Below are positions 51,291 through 60,268 of a stretch of DNA of 64,000 nucleotides, piece by piece; the first letter of the stretch is position 1, and every line of letters begins with the position of its first letter. Source of the DNA: Alphaproteobacteria bacterium. Lineage in GTDB: Bacteria; Pseudomonadota; Alphaproteobacteria; UBA1280; UBA6503. The position numbers and the translations under genes were made by a program. The notes under the pieces were generated by a model, which did not search any database, was not told where the DNA came from, and saw nothing but the letters and a program-made list of their open reading frames with translations. The stretch covers positions 1-64,000 of the forward strand of contig JAJFIW010000004.1 in the NCBI GenBank assembly GCA_021774615.1. Direction: 5' to 3'.

Positions 51291-52420
51291 TATTGTGCAG
51301 GCCCCTCTAGTGGTATTGCATTATGTTTTGGTAGCTTTGTTAGTAGTTCGAGGCGTTCGCCATCAGTAAACTCTACCGATACAATTTTAATTTCGGTACG
51401 CAAAGTTCTAAGAGAACCATTTAAAATCTCGTTGTCGGCACTGTTTGCTGGTGTTAATGGCATTGGCCATGCTTTTTCTGCGGTAGCCCCTGCTGCAAGG
51501 TAGTCATGGTCTTCGAGGTGTTCTTCGTGTAGCAATACGTCGTCAGCATTATAAATATGCAGAGTTGCTGTAAATTTGCTGATATCCCTACCACCAGTAT
51601 TGCGGTAGGCAAGGCGCCACATTACGCCAGTGCTGTTGCTGTCAATCCCTGGAGATTTTTGGATGTCAATAAAACTCATTATATCTTCAAGTTTTTTCTT
51701 GATGGGTTTATTCAAATCCACCAACATTTCGGATTGCTTAGTTTTTATATTAGAAAGGAAGTTAGCTAAGTTTGGTACATCCGTAATCATCCAGCCAGTG
51801 TTGGGGTCAGTTCCAACTTTTTCTAGTAGAAAGTTTAGGCTTAAGTCTGCATTACCAAGGTCACTACGCGAAAAATTAACAGTAACAAGGGCATTAGTCT
51901 CGTTAGAGTCGAGGACTTTTAAACCTGTATAGTCCTGTGGGCGAGCACCTGTATGTTGCCATAATTGCCATAATAAACCACCTTGGTTTTGCTCTAAGTT
52001 GCCTGTATCAACTAGGTTTTCTAGCTGCATACTATACATTTTTGCTAAGTCTTTACGGAACACCCCAATCATCCCTTGGTGCATCATTTTACGGATCTGC
52101 TGCAAAGGTGCTGTTGTGGTTTCGTCTGCTTGCTCGTATGTAACAACTTGCTCGATTAAACTTTGGATAAACTGCTGCATGTCAACCACACTTTTAAATG
52201 TGTTGGTATCGTTAGTTTCAAGAGCATGCCAAGCAGTTTTCAAAGCATTTTCTGGTGGGTTTTTTGTTGGTATTGGTAGCAAAATAAAAACAATGCTAAA
52301 AAGCACAACTGCAGCTAATAGTGTAAACAAATGGCGTATAGTAGCAGGGTTTTTAACCTTTTTCTTACTTTTTGGTGCAGGTTGATCTTCCGCTATCTTT
52401 TTTTCTTTGTTCTTAACCAT
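51290..52420 (-). CDS. Single-pass membrane protein of unknown function
   Basis: A 376-residue protein. A basic cytoplasmic start (MVKNKEKKIAEDQPAPKSKK) is followed by one membrane segment (about 34-50) and a large periplasmic part. The stretch ALKTAWHALETNDTNTFKSVVDMQQFIQSLI resembles the beginning of DUF2939-type proteins, only loosely. The C-terminal half (about 265-365) reads like an immunoglobulin-like or CARDB-like beta domain (WRLAYRNTGGRDISKFTATLHIYN). No function is proposed. It shares a base with the glycosyltransferase gene, so co-expression is likely. Confidence 0.72.
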   Translation of the reverse strand: MVKNKEKKIAEDQPAPKSKKKVKNPATIRHLFTLLAAVVLFSIVFILLPIPTKNPPENALKTAWHALETNDTNTFKSVVDMQQFIQSLIEQVVTYEQADETTTAPLQQIRKMMHQGMIGVFRKDLAKMYSMQLENLVDTGNLEQNQGGLLWQLWQHTGARPQDYTGLKVLDSNETNALVTVNFSRSDLGNADLSLNFLLEKVGTDPNTGWMITDVPNLANFLSNIKTKQSEMLVDLNKPIKKKLEDIMSFIDIQKSPGIDSNSTGVMWRLAYRNTGGRDISKFTATLHIYNADDVLLHEEHLEDHDYLAAGATAEKAWPMPLTPANSADNEILNGSLRTLRTEIKIVSVEFTDGERLELLTKLPKHNAIPLEGPAQ

Positions 52421-52458
52421 AATCTAACTACCTATTTATGTGTTTTTGTTAGTATGCG

Positions 52459-54174
52459 TTATTTTTTAACGCGTAGTCCCCAGTTAAGTACGCACTTTCC
52501 TTTTTGCCAAGCTCCGCGTATCACTAGTTTGTTGGTTGTAACCATTTGCCCAAAACAAGGGCTGTATTCAGAGCTGATATCCAGTAATTGCCCACCTTTA
52601 ATCCTGAACGATAGCACCGTATTGTCTGGTAGGGTTAGCTCAGCTTCGGTATTATTTATTAATTTATATTTAATAGCAGGGTGCAGGTGGAAGTGCCCTT
52701 GTATTGGTAATTCTTTTTTCTTGCGTAGCTCAAGGTTATCTTCACCACGTAAATCTGTACCATCAGCATTCATGAATACTCTGCGAGTATGTTTAATACC
52801 TAGATGGCGGTATCCATCATGGCTTGCTTCAACGCCAATCCCAATTCCTGCTTCTTGCCGTACTTGTGATTTTATTTTGTTTGGTCTTCTTCCTAAAAGC
52901 CCATCTCCCCAAACTTCGGCACTGTTTTGCTCGCCTACAGATACGGTGTTATGTGCAGCTGTACCCCGCATAGTATTTCTTGTTGAGTCTTGGAAATTAC
53001 CAGTACCACTATTAACAAACAGCCTTTGCCCTTCGTAAGAAAGCTCAAAAGATAGAGTATCAGCATGGGCATGGTGTGTGCCTTCTACTGGCGCACAAAG
53101 CCCAGCATCAAAAAGGAAAGTCATATGGCCATTATCAAGGCGGATATAGCCAGCATAAGGCAATTCAGCGGGGATATTTTCTGCTAGGCCGCAACGTTCT
53201 TGGATATCATCAAGAAGGTCAATATCACCAATATCACCATCATTAAATAGAGCTAATCCACCGTCAGGATGGCGGAAGAAAGCAAGTGCAACCGACATTC
53301 TGTCGATAGTGTCGCCAATTAGTTCTGCTGGTGTTTGCCCTGCTTTAATAATCATCGCGTGGATGTCTAATAAGTCTTTTAAGACTTGTGCATGGTAGTA
53401 GGGGCTGCGCTCGTGGTGCATGCCATCAGGTAGGATTTGGATTTGGATTTGCTGCTTAAGTAAAGCCTCAGCCTCAAGGAATGCGCTCTGTCTGCTAGGT
53501 AAACAAAGGCTGGTAAATATTTGTGCTTTTAGGTTTTTGATAAGCCAATGCCCACCCATATCCCATTCTATAACTTTAGGGAGGTGGTTTGCTTGGCGGA
53601 TAAGATTACGCATAAATTTTTCTCGCCAGCCAATGTCAGCGCCGTCTAGTAGCCAACCGCTATGGGTCAGCCAATGGGTCAGCCGGCATGACAATGGGTA
53701 AGGGTGCCAACGGTTTGGGTTAAATGTGCCACAAACGTCAATCCAGTCAGAGATAATGTCTCGTGCGGCTGTTTTAGCCTCTTGGTTGTGGGTTGCGCGC
53801 AGATCAGCTAGCCACTCAAAGCTATGTAGCTCGTATAGCCATTGCTTGCTCGCCCCTTGAGGGGTCCACTGCATTGCTGCCCCCATGTTAATAGTACGAG
53901 AAACAAAGGAAAATGTATGTTTCATGATTGCGTTCCCATGCTCAACATTGCCCGACCATAGGTCAGGGGCAGTATGGATTGGTGCATCTGGGACTTCGGT
54001 GTCGTATTCAACAAACGGGTAAAATATACTGCGGTAATAAAATGTACGAACCCAATAATCAAGGCGCTGCACAAGCTGTACCGGAGAGACATGCCGTATA
54101 GTACGCAGCCATCTACCTACCTTTGGTAGGGTAAAATAGAGCTTGCCATTGATTAGTTGTTTCTTATTTTTCAT
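52459..54174 (-). CDS. Heparinase II/III-family protein
   Basis: A 571-residue protein with an N-terminal helical toroid (about 90-320, SFEWLADLRATHNQEAK, GGHWLIKNLKAQIF, SPYYHAQVLKDLLDI) and a C-terminal beta-sandwich. The Heparinase II/III signature HHAHADTLSFELSYEGQRLFVNSGTG and GTAAHNTVSVGEQNSAEVW are clear. Family members are polysaccharide lyases. No signal peptide is seen, so it is likely cytoplasmic, as are other alphaproteobacterial members found near rsmB. Actual substrate is unknown. Confidence 0.9.
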   Translation of the reverse strand: MKNKKQLINGKLYFTLPKVGRWLRTIRHVSPVQLVQRLDYWVRTFYYRSIFYPFVEYDTEVPDAPIHTAPDLWSGNVEHGNAIMKHTFSFVSRTINMGAAMQWTPQGASKQWLYELHSFEWLADLRATHNQEAKTAARDIISDWIDVCGTFNPNRWHPYPLSCRLTHWLTHSGWLLDGADIGWREKFMRNLIRQANHLPKVIEWDMGGHWLIKNLKAQIFTSLCLPSRQSAFLEAEALLKQQIQIQILPDGMHHERSPYYHAQVLKDLLDIHAMIIKAGQTPAELIGDTIDRMSVALAFFRHPDGGLALFNDGDIGDIDLLDDIQERCGLAENIPAELPYAGYIRLDNGHMTFLFDAGLCAPVEGTHHAHADTLSFELSYEGQRLFVNSGTGNFQDSTRNTMRGTAAHNTVSVGEQNSAEVWGDGLLGRRPNKIKSQVRQEAGIGIGVEASHDGYRHLGIKHTRRVFMNADGTDLRGEDNLELRKKKELPIQGHFHLHPAIKYKLINNTEAELTLPDNTVLSFRIKGGQLLDISSEYSPCFGQMVTTNKLVIRGAWQKGKCVLNWGLRVKK

Positions 54175-54268
54175 CTACACTAAATTTTAATAAAAATTAC
54201 CATTGTCGAGTATGGCACAGCACATGCAAAGTGCAAGGCTTTTTGCGTGATGTGGAGCATATTTGGTA

Positions 54269-54922
54269 CTATTGATTACGCAGTGCGTCAATAGCTGCTT
54301 GGTAGTTGTCGTTATGATTAAATATAGCATTGCCTGCAACTAACACATCTGCTCCTGCTGCAATGGCGTGGGGGGCTGTTTGTGGTGTAATCCCACCATC
54401 AATAACTAAATGAATTGGCTTTTCTTGGTTATTAACCATAGAGCGAATATCTCTGATTTTTTGCTCCATAGTTGGCATATATGCTTGCCCACCAAAGCCA
54501 GGTTCTACAGTCATGACCAAGACTAAGTCTAGGTGTGGTAATAGTGGTTTAATGCTGTCTGGCATAGTGCTAGGCTTAATGCTAATACCTGCTTTACACC
54601 CAAGCGAACGGATTGTTTCGAGCAAAGTTATGGTGTCAACCTCGTTTTCGATATGGAAGGTGATGTGGTCTGCACCTGCATTAACATAGTCTTCAAGTAA
54701 ACGGTCAGGATTATTTACCATAAGGTGGACATCAAAAGGCAATTTACTATGAGGGCGCAAGCTTTTAATGATCGGTGCACCAAAGGTTAGGTTAGGTACA
54801 AAGTTGCCGTCCATTACATCAAGGTGTAACCAGTCGGCACCTGCTTTTTCAATAGCCATAAGCTCTCCGCCTAAGCGGGAAAAGTCGGCAGATAAAATAG
54901 ATGGGGCAATTTTTATATCCAT
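54269..54922 (-). CDS. rpe: Ribulose-phosphate 3-epimerase
   Basis: This enzyme interconverts ribulose-5-phosphate and xylulose-5-phosphate in the pentose phosphate pathway. At 217 residues: APSILSADFSRLGGEL, DWLHLDVMDGNFVPNLTFGAPII (metal His/Asp), DVHLMVNNPDRLLEDY, MTVEPGFGGQAYMPTMEQKI and VIDGGITPQTA. Standard length. It follows rsmB by 14 nt on the same strand. Confidence 0.98.
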   Translation of the reverse strand: MDIKIAPSILSADFSRLGGELMAIEKAGADWLHLDVMDGNFVPNLTFGAPIIKSLRPHSKLPFDVHLMVNNPDRLLEDYVNAGADHITFHIENEVDTITLLETIRSLGCKAGISIKPSTMPDSIKPLLPHLDLVLVMTVEPGFGGQAYMPTMEQKIRDIRSMVNNQEKPIHLVIDGGITPQTAPHAIAAGADVLVAGNAIFNHNDNYQAAIDALRNQ

Positions 54923-54936
54923 AGAGGTTATTTTAA

Positions 54937-56220
54937 CTATGATTTGCTATATATAGCAATAAAGAAACCATCACAGCCCATAGTTGGAGTTAGGCGCAGG
55001 CAATGAGAAGCTATTTTTGCAGGCTCTATATCGGCGGGTAAGTTATTAAGCGCAACTGGTTTTAGAGGCAGGTTTTCTAGTGCCCATAAATCTTGCTTTT
55101 CACCCTCATCATGTAAAAGCGAGCAAACAGCATAAACCAGAACCCCACCTTTTTTAAGAAGGGCTGCGCTTTTAGTTAGCATTTCTTGCTGTAGTTTTTG
55201 TAGTGCAATAACGTCTTGGGTCGTACGCAGGTGCATAACCTCAGGGTGGCGACGGGTTGTGCCTGTGGCTGAACATGGCGCATCTAGTAAAATACCAGCA
55301 AAGCTTCCGTCAGCAAAAGATGGCTTAAGCCCGTCTGCTGCTAAAAGCATTGCGGTTTTGCCAGTTTTACTAAGGTTTTCTTTGAGCCTACGCAAGCGTT
55401 TAAAACCGCGGTCGGCTGCAACTACAGATTTATCGCCATCTAGCAATTGCAATGTTTTGCCACCAGGGGCCGCACACATATCAAGAACTACACCATCTGT
55501 TTTTAGGTTGTTTAATAGCAATGTTGCAGGCCACTGTGCTGCCATATCTTGGATATAAACATCACCTGTTTGTATGCCTTCAAGGGTTGTAGCGGTGGTG
55601 TCGGCTGGTAACCTCCAACCGTCAGTTAAACCTTCTAGAGGGGTGGCGTCTTGTGGAGCATCGCCATTGCGCTGGCGGAAATCAAGACAAGCTTGCGACA
55701 GCATGCCACTTGCTAAAGCATGGGTAGACTCTTTGCCATAGTCAGAGCTTAATTTTTGCCTAAGCCAATTTGGCAAACAATCTTCCGCTAAAATTGCTTG
55801 GTCTTTTAAATTACGTTGGGCATTGCGTAGCACCCCATTAATTACCCCACTTAAATGGGGTAGCTTATTTGCTCGGGTTAAGTCAACCGTAGCGGAAATT
55901 GCCGCATGGTCTTTTACCCCGTCCATCATAAAGAGCTGGTATAACCCCATCCGCAAAATATTTTGCTGGTCGCTATTGTTAGGAAAGGGGGTTTGCATCA
56001 TCGGGGCAATTTGCTTGTCTAGCCCCAAAGCAAAACGAATAACGCCCATAGTAAGGGTATATGCAAATGCTTTGTCCCGAGGGTTAAGGTCTGCACCATG
56101 CTGGGTGAAGGCTACATCCAGAATAACTTTTTTATTAAAAACGTCGCGCAAACAGTCAAGCGCAGCTTGGCGTGCAGTATCGGTTTTTATCTCAGGCTTT
56201 ATGTGTTTTTGTGCTCTCAT
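54937..56220 (-). CDS. 16S rRNA m5C methyltransferase RsmB-like
   Basis: This is an RNA (cytosine-5) methyltransferase of the Sun/RsmB/NOP2 family. At 427 residues, the N-terminal NusB-like helical domain (about 10-150) is followed by the SAM domain: VVLDMCAAPGGKTLQLL (motif I), LLDAPCSATGTTRRHPEV (first cysteine, motif IV) and VYAVCSLLHDEGEKQ (catalytic second cysteine). Target 16S C967 is inferred from RsmB. It may be leaderless (see promoter). rpe is downstream. Confidence 0.93.
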   Translation of the reverse strand: MRAQKHIKPEIKTDTARQAALDCLRDVFNKKVILDVAFTQHGADLNPRDKAFAYTLTMGVIRFALGLDKQIAPMMQTPFPNNSDQQNILRMGLYQLFMMDGVKDHAAISATVDLTRANKLPHLSGVINGVLRNAQRNLKDQAILAEDCLPNWLRQKLSSDYGKESTHALASGMLSQACLDFRQRNGDAPQDATPLEGLTDGWRLPADTTATTLEGIQTGDVYIQDMAAQWPATLLLNNLKTDGVVLDMCAAPGGKTLQLLDGDKSVVAADRGFKRLRRLKENLSKTGKTAMLLAADGLKPSFADGSFAGILLDAPCSATGTTRRHPEVMHLRTTQDVIALQKLQQEMLTKSAALLKKGGVLVYAVCSLLHDEGEKQDLWALENLPLKPVALNNLPADIEPAKIASHCLRLTPTMGCDGFFIAIYSKS

Positions 56221-56230
56221 AATTTCAGGA

Positions 56231-56259
56231 ACATAACATAACTATAGAAGCCTCTGCAA
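56231..56259 (-). promoter_or_regulatory. Promoter of rsmB, likely leaderless
   Basis: On the minus strand: TTGCAG, 17-bp spacer, TTATGT (ending at 56231), then only 10 nt to the ATG at 56220. No Shine-Dalgarno. The -10 is non-consensus, so this is tentative. Confidence 0.4.
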
Positions 56260-56280
56260 AAGGTATCTTAAAGTGATATT

Positions 56281-56376
56281 TTGCTTGAAACAATAGTTCA
56301 GCCGTTATAGGCTTATTCCTTAACGTAATATTTCTTTCCTTTTCCCTTTTTTCTTTTTCTACTTTCCTCCAAGGAA
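56281..56376 (+). promoter_or_regulatory. Promoter and pyrimidine-rich leader of the HD gene
   Basis: TTGCTT (56281-56286), then -10 TTATAG (56305-56310, 18-bp spacing). A long pyrimidine tract from 56329 includes TTTCTTTCCTTTTCCC. The Shine-Dalgarno AAGGAA (56371-56376) can pair with TTCCT just upstream (5 bp, 3-nt loop). Same layout as the other leader genes. Confidence 0.55.
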
Positions 56377-56381
56377 CGACT

Positions 56382-57041
56382 ATGCCTACACAACAGAACC
56401 CTGTAGTTACTGAAAACATGCAGGCTATACTTGCTATGTTCGAACAAGTTTACAAAGGTGCGGAACTTTTAGATTTTTTCCCATACCCTGAAGAAAAAAT
56501 CGCCGAAGCCTACGAGTTTATGAAATGGGCACATGAGAAACAGCTCCGTAAAGGCCCTAAGAACCGCCCTTATGCGCAACATCCATTTATGGTCTTTATT
56601 CTGGTAAGGATGTGCGGCGGTACTGTGGATGAGCAAATTGCAGCATTGCTGCATGATGTTATTGAAGATATCCATAAATCGCACCCTGAAATAGACCGTA
56701 CTGCTGCTTTTAATTTAATCCAAGGTAAGTTTGGACGTGCAATCTCAGACCTAGCTTGGTACTTAACTAATCCAGAAGGTCTTACCAAAGAAAACAAGCC
56801 TATTTGGCAAGCGCAGCAATTGGAAGACAAGCCAGAAATTCGTATGATTAAAATATCAGACAAGGCTGTAAATGGATATGACACAATCCACGACACTCCC
56901 AATAATTGGGATGCTGCAAAATTGGAATATATGGTACATTCTTGCAGAAAAGTAGCATTGCTCTATTCTGATGAACTGCCACGTGACCTGCTCAAATTTT
57001 GCACAAATCCAGAAACTATGGGTTATATAAAATCTGATTAA
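56382..57041 (+). CDS. Stand-alone SpoT-type HD-domain protein
   Basis: A 219-residue single HD domain resembling the hydrolase half of RelA/SpoT and small alarmone hydrolases (MESH1 type). KWAHEKQLRKGPKNRPYAQHPFMV gives the first His, AALLHDVIED the HD pair plus ED, and IKISDKAVNGYD the late Asp and Asn. No synthetase, TGS or ACT domain is present. A role in (p)ppGpp or related nucleotide hydrolysis is inferred from these motifs only. It is a single-gene unit with its own promoter, pyrimidine leader and terminator. Confidence 0.82.
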   Translation: MPTQQNPVVTENMQAILAMFEQVYKGAELLDFFPYPEEKIAEAYEFMKWAHEKQLRKGPKNRPYAQHPFMVFILVRMCGGTVDEQIAALLHDVIEDIHKSHPEIDRTAAFNLIQGKFGRAISDLAWYLTNPEGLTKENKPIWQAQQLEDKPEIRMIKISDKAVNGYDTIHDTPNNWDAAKLEYMVHSCRKVALLYSDELPRDLLKFCTNPETMGYIKSD

Positions 57042-57049
57042 CGATATTT

Positions 57050-57087
57050 AAACAAAAAGCCCAGCCAAATGGCTGGGTTTTTTGTTT
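57050..57087. terminator. Bidirectional terminator
   Basis: A 17-bp stem with core GCCCAGCC / GGCTGGGT, AAAT loop, A run before and T run after. It ends the HD gene and, read in reverse, the membrane protein gene. Confidence 0.88.
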
Positions 57088-58528
57088 ATGGCAGTGGTTG
57101 CCAACTATTATGCTGCTCTAGATTGCCTAGGTGTTGTTGGTTCCGGGCTAGAGCTACATAACTAGAATTGTGTACTCCCACTAACCCAATAGCTAAAGCC
57201 TGTTCCGACACTTCTTTTAATAAATCACGATGCGGATTGGCGATATTAATTAGTATAATTCCATCGTCTTTTAGTTTTGCTAGGTTCTTATAAAGTTCTG
57301 ATGTATCGGCATCTGTAAACTTATTAACGATTATCATCCCCAAGCTTTTATCATCAAAATAGTTTGCTAGGTGCTTGCGCCAATTTTCATTTATAACGGT
57401 GTTATTACCTTTGCAGTTTTTTAAATAAGTAAAGTAGTTGCTATCTTGGGCAATATTAATAATTAGGGGGTCTTTTTCGATAAAAACTAGGCTGTTTTCT
57501 TGGGGCGATAAACACGCCATCTCCCCAACCCTAAGCCCAACAACTACCCAAGGGGCAGTGTAAATAGAGTTTGGCAAATGGGTAGCAATACCGTTGAGGT
57601 TTTTTGGCACCGATAACGTTTTATCAGGCTCTATGCTTTGGCTGCCTTCGACCGTATTATTAGTTAGATTTATTAGTTTATGGGCAAGCTCTTCTTGGCT
57701 GAAAACTATACTGTAAGCACCATAAAGGCTGCGGTCAGTCAGGATGTGGTTTTCTTCGAATGTGGCTAATACAGGGTTACTTAAAACAGCCAACCCTGCT
57801 AGTAATGCCAGCCTAAAGGGGCGATTGAACGAGATCATCGCAAGGATAAGTATAATTACTAGCCAAAGAAAAGTGTTAGTATATCCAGAAAAATCAATAA
57901 CATAACCTTTAATAGTTACAGACTTACCCGCAATCCATATTAACCCTACTGCCAAAATTGGTAATGTTATGTCAGCAATGGTAGCGGTAGCTTGTGCAAG
58001 CCATTTTGATTGGTAGACAGTTCTAAAAATAAGAGTTTGGTACGGTAATAATAATACACCTGCGCTAATAAGCAGTAGTGAGTACTCGTAAAGGTTATTA
58101 AAAAATAAGGGTGCTATAATAACGCTAATATTTCCACCAATAGTCATGCCCAGTAGCATTACAAAATAAAACGGAACTAAACTTCCTTTATTTGGTTTTG
58201 TTAATGCCAAAATTTGGTGCAATGCAGATGCAATAAAGAAAAATGCCCCCACATGCCAAATAAGCGCAATTGTTGATGAAGATAACGTTGGGCTAGAAGC
58301 AAAGAAGAATACCCCAATAAAACCAATTGCTGCCAGCGCACGGGTTGTGGCTGGCTTAATAATCTCTTTAATCGGGAAAGCCACAATAAGCGAAAATAAA
58401 TATAGAACTAACGGGACACCCCATGTGGACAAGGTCGATCCTACGTGCGCAGTTACATAATTTATAACTGCAAATAATAAACCCGCAGGGACAAGTGCTA
58501 AGGTGAACCAATGGATTGTTCTAAGCAT
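57086..58528 (-). CDS. Membrane protein with spermidine synthase-like C-terminal domain
   Basis: A 480-residue protein: about 9-10 membrane segments over residues 1-250, then a soluble Rossmann-type domain (about 290-470) resembling polyamine aminopropyltransferases (VVGLRVGEMACLSPQENSLVFIEKDPLIINIAQ, then GMIIVNKFTDADTSELYKNLAKLKDDGIILIN). This matches fused MFS/spermidine-synthase proteins of proteobacteria. The usual acidic DxD catalytic residues are not clear, so enzymatic activity is uncertain. lolA ends 2 nt upstream. Confidence 0.8.
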   Translation of the reverse strand: MLRTIHWFTLALVPAGLLFAVINYVTAHVGSTLSTWGVPLVLYLFSLIVAFPIKEIIKPATTRALAAIGFIGVFFFASSPTLSSSTIALIWHVGAFFFIASALHQILALTKPNKGSLVPFYFVMLLGMTIGGNISVIIAPLFFNNLYEYSLLLISAGVLLLPYQTLIFRTVYQSKWLAQATATIADITLPILAVGLIWIAGKSVTIKGYVIDFSGYTNTFLWLVIILILAMISFNRPFRLALLAGLAVLSNPVLATFEENHILTDRSLYGAYSIVFSQEELAHKLINLTNNTVEGSQSIEPDKTLSVPKNLNGIATHLPNSIYTAPWVVVGLRVGEMACLSPQENSLVFIEKDPLIINIAQDSNYFTYLKNCKGNNTVINENWRKHLANYFDDKSLGMIIVNKFTDADTSELYKNLAKLKDDGIILINIANPHRDLLKEVSEQALAIGLVGVHNSSYVALARNQQHLGNLEQHNSWQPLP

Positions 58529-58530
58529 AT

Positions 58531-59169
58531 TTACCTCTCTTGGTATTGGGGTGGGATAAAGGCAAACACTTTGTTATTAAGGGGTTTATTTTCGCGGATA
58601 TTATACAGCAACACTTCTACAGGTTGGTCAAACTGGTTAGTGGTGGTTATTTGCCGCAGTTGGATTGGGTTCTCTAAAAAAGTAAGGCTTAAGGTGCTGC
58701 CAATGTCGCCAACTTCACTATCTTTAAGGCGAATACGCAGGTGGAGCAAGCCACCAATGTGGGCTAATTCTTCAACTACAAAATTGTCGTTGTTTAGTTT
58801 AATTTCTGGTCTGGTTAGGAAGTCGGCAATGCCCTCTCGAGGGATTTGATTAACCTGTTTTGAGGTTTCGTCGTAAAAATAAATAAGCCCACCACTAGAT
58901 ACCAGCTTAATCGGGTCTGGTGTTTGGTATTGCCACAAAAAACGCCCAGGGCGTTTAAAATAAAACATACCACTAGAAGGTTGCATACCACCAACACCTT
59001 GCTCGAAATTTGCTTGGAAGGTTTTAAGGCTGTTGAGGTATTTTTCTATCTCGGCAGTTTTTTCCGTAAGTTGCTGCCCCTCGATTGCACGATAGTTGTG
59101 GTTTTGGGCTGCAACCACACTTGTATTAATAATTATGAAAATGGACAGTAAAAATAGTAACCGCATCAA
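58531..59169 (-). CDS. lolA: Outer-membrane lipoprotein carrier LolA
   Basis: This periplasmic chaperone carries lipoproteins from LolCDE to the outer membrane. Signal peptide MMRLLFLLSIFIIINTSVVAA, then the half-barrel domain with LNSLKTFQANFEQGVGG, SGMFYFKRPGRFLWQYQTPDPIKLVSSGGLIYFYDETSKQVNQ, typical of LolA. 212 residues. Identity is supported by pattern rather than neighbours. It is likely co-transcribed with the spermidine-synthase-like gene. Confidence 0.9.
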   Translation of the reverse strand: MMRLLFLLSIFIIINTSVVAAQNHNYRAIEGQQLTEKTAEIEKYLNSLKTFQANFEQGVGGMQPSSGMFYFKRPGRFLWQYQTPDPIKLVSSGGLIYFYDETSKQVNQIPREGIADFLTRPEIKLNNDNFVVEELAHIGGLLHLRIRLKDSEVGDIGSTLSLTFLENPIQLRQITTTNQFDQPVEVLLYNIRENKPLNNKVFAFIPPQYQER

Positions 59170-59224
59170 AAAAACACCTTATTTTATCATCAGAATGTAA
59201 CATAGTTTTTTTATTAACTAAATA

Positions 59225-60178
59225 CTATCTGTCATAAGGAGGTAGCGAACGACTGCGAGCGCTATCTGCTTGGTCAAATGTGTAATCCCGAGGGATACCT
59301 AAGTTTTGGTCAGGGTAGATTAAGTCAGGGTTGCTAATTTGGCTGCGGTTAGCGTCATAAATAAGAGGCCATAGTTTCCAATCGCCATAAATGCGGTCTT
59401 GTTCCGATATCTCTGAAAGTGTGTCGCCATCTACAACTGTGTAATTATCAGGGAAAGCATTGTCTCCGCTACGTCTGTTAGGTGCCATACCTACCCCACC
59501 GTTACGAGCTATCGTGCTGCCACCTGCTGGCGGAGATGTGTAAATGTCAAGTTCGTTACCACGTTGGTTCTCTACGTAGTCATAGTCGCCCCTTTGTGGG
59601 TTGAAATGGCGACCTTGGCCAGTGTCACGCCAGTCTTGGCGAGGAGAGCCAATCCGAGTTTTTACCCCAAGGTCTCTATCACCATATTGTGGCATGTTGT
59701 TGTCGTCTGGGTTGCCGATAAATAGTCTGCCGCCTTGTTGCGCTTTATTAAGGGCAGCACGGCGAGCCATAACGTCATAACCAGTAATAGGTTGCCCGTC
59801 AGGGCCAATAATTGGGTTACCATTGCGGTCGAGTACATAACCGTGGAGCATGTCTTGTTGCATGCTAGGCTGCGCTTGGTGCGGGCGCATAACCATAGAG
59901 CCAGAACCATTCATATAAGCAACTGGCACAAGGTCATCACGAGTATAATAGCGTGTCCAGCTGTCAGCGTCTTGGGAGTCATACATCAATGGTGCTGGGG
60001 GGCCAGATGGGATAATTTCTTGTTTAAAGGGACGTTTTTGGTCCTCGTGGTAGGTTGTCGCCTCGTCTAGCCAACCAAAAATACCTGCTTGCGCCTGTTG
60101 TGGCACAATAGCAAATACTGCAGTTATAATAAACAGCAAAGTAAGTATTTGTTTCTTTTGGTATTTTTGTTTTAGCAT
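59225..60178 (-). CDS. Secreted LysM-domain protein
   Basis: A 317-residue protein with a signal peptide (ILTLLFIITAVFAIVPQQAQA, cleavage near 31). A long Pro/Gly/Asp-rich low-complexity middle (about 50-240) precedes a LysM domain near residues 245-300 (NYTVVDGDTLSEISEQ, then NRSQISNPDLIYPDQNLGIP). LysM binds peptidoglycan. No catalytic domain is visible, so it is probably a wall-attached structural or adaptor protein. The middle region (RDDLVPVAYMNGSGSMVM, NGNPIIGPDGQPITGYD) looks disordered. Confidence 0.85.
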   Translation of the reverse strand: MLKQKYQKKQILTLLFIITAVFAIVPQQAQAGIFGWLDEATTYHEDQKRPFKQEIIPSGPPAPLMYDSQDADSWTRYYTRDDLVPVAYMNGSGSMVMRPHQAQPSMQQDMLHGYVLDRNGNPIIGPDGQPITGYDVMARRAALNKAQQGGRLFIGNPDDNNMPQYGDRDLGVKTRIGSPRQDWRDTGQGRHFNPQRGDYDYVENQRGNELDIYTSPPAGGSTIARNGGVGMAPNRRSGDNAFPDNYTVVDGDTLSEISEQDRIYGDWKLWPLIYDANRSQISNPDLIYPDQNLGIPRDYTFDQADSARSRSLPPYDR

Positions 60179-60268
60179 CAGTTCTTTTTCTATTTTTAGA
60201 ATAAGGTTGTTGTGTTTTTAGTATGCCCTACTTTACAATGTGTCGCAAAACCTAAGCGGGAACAAGCC

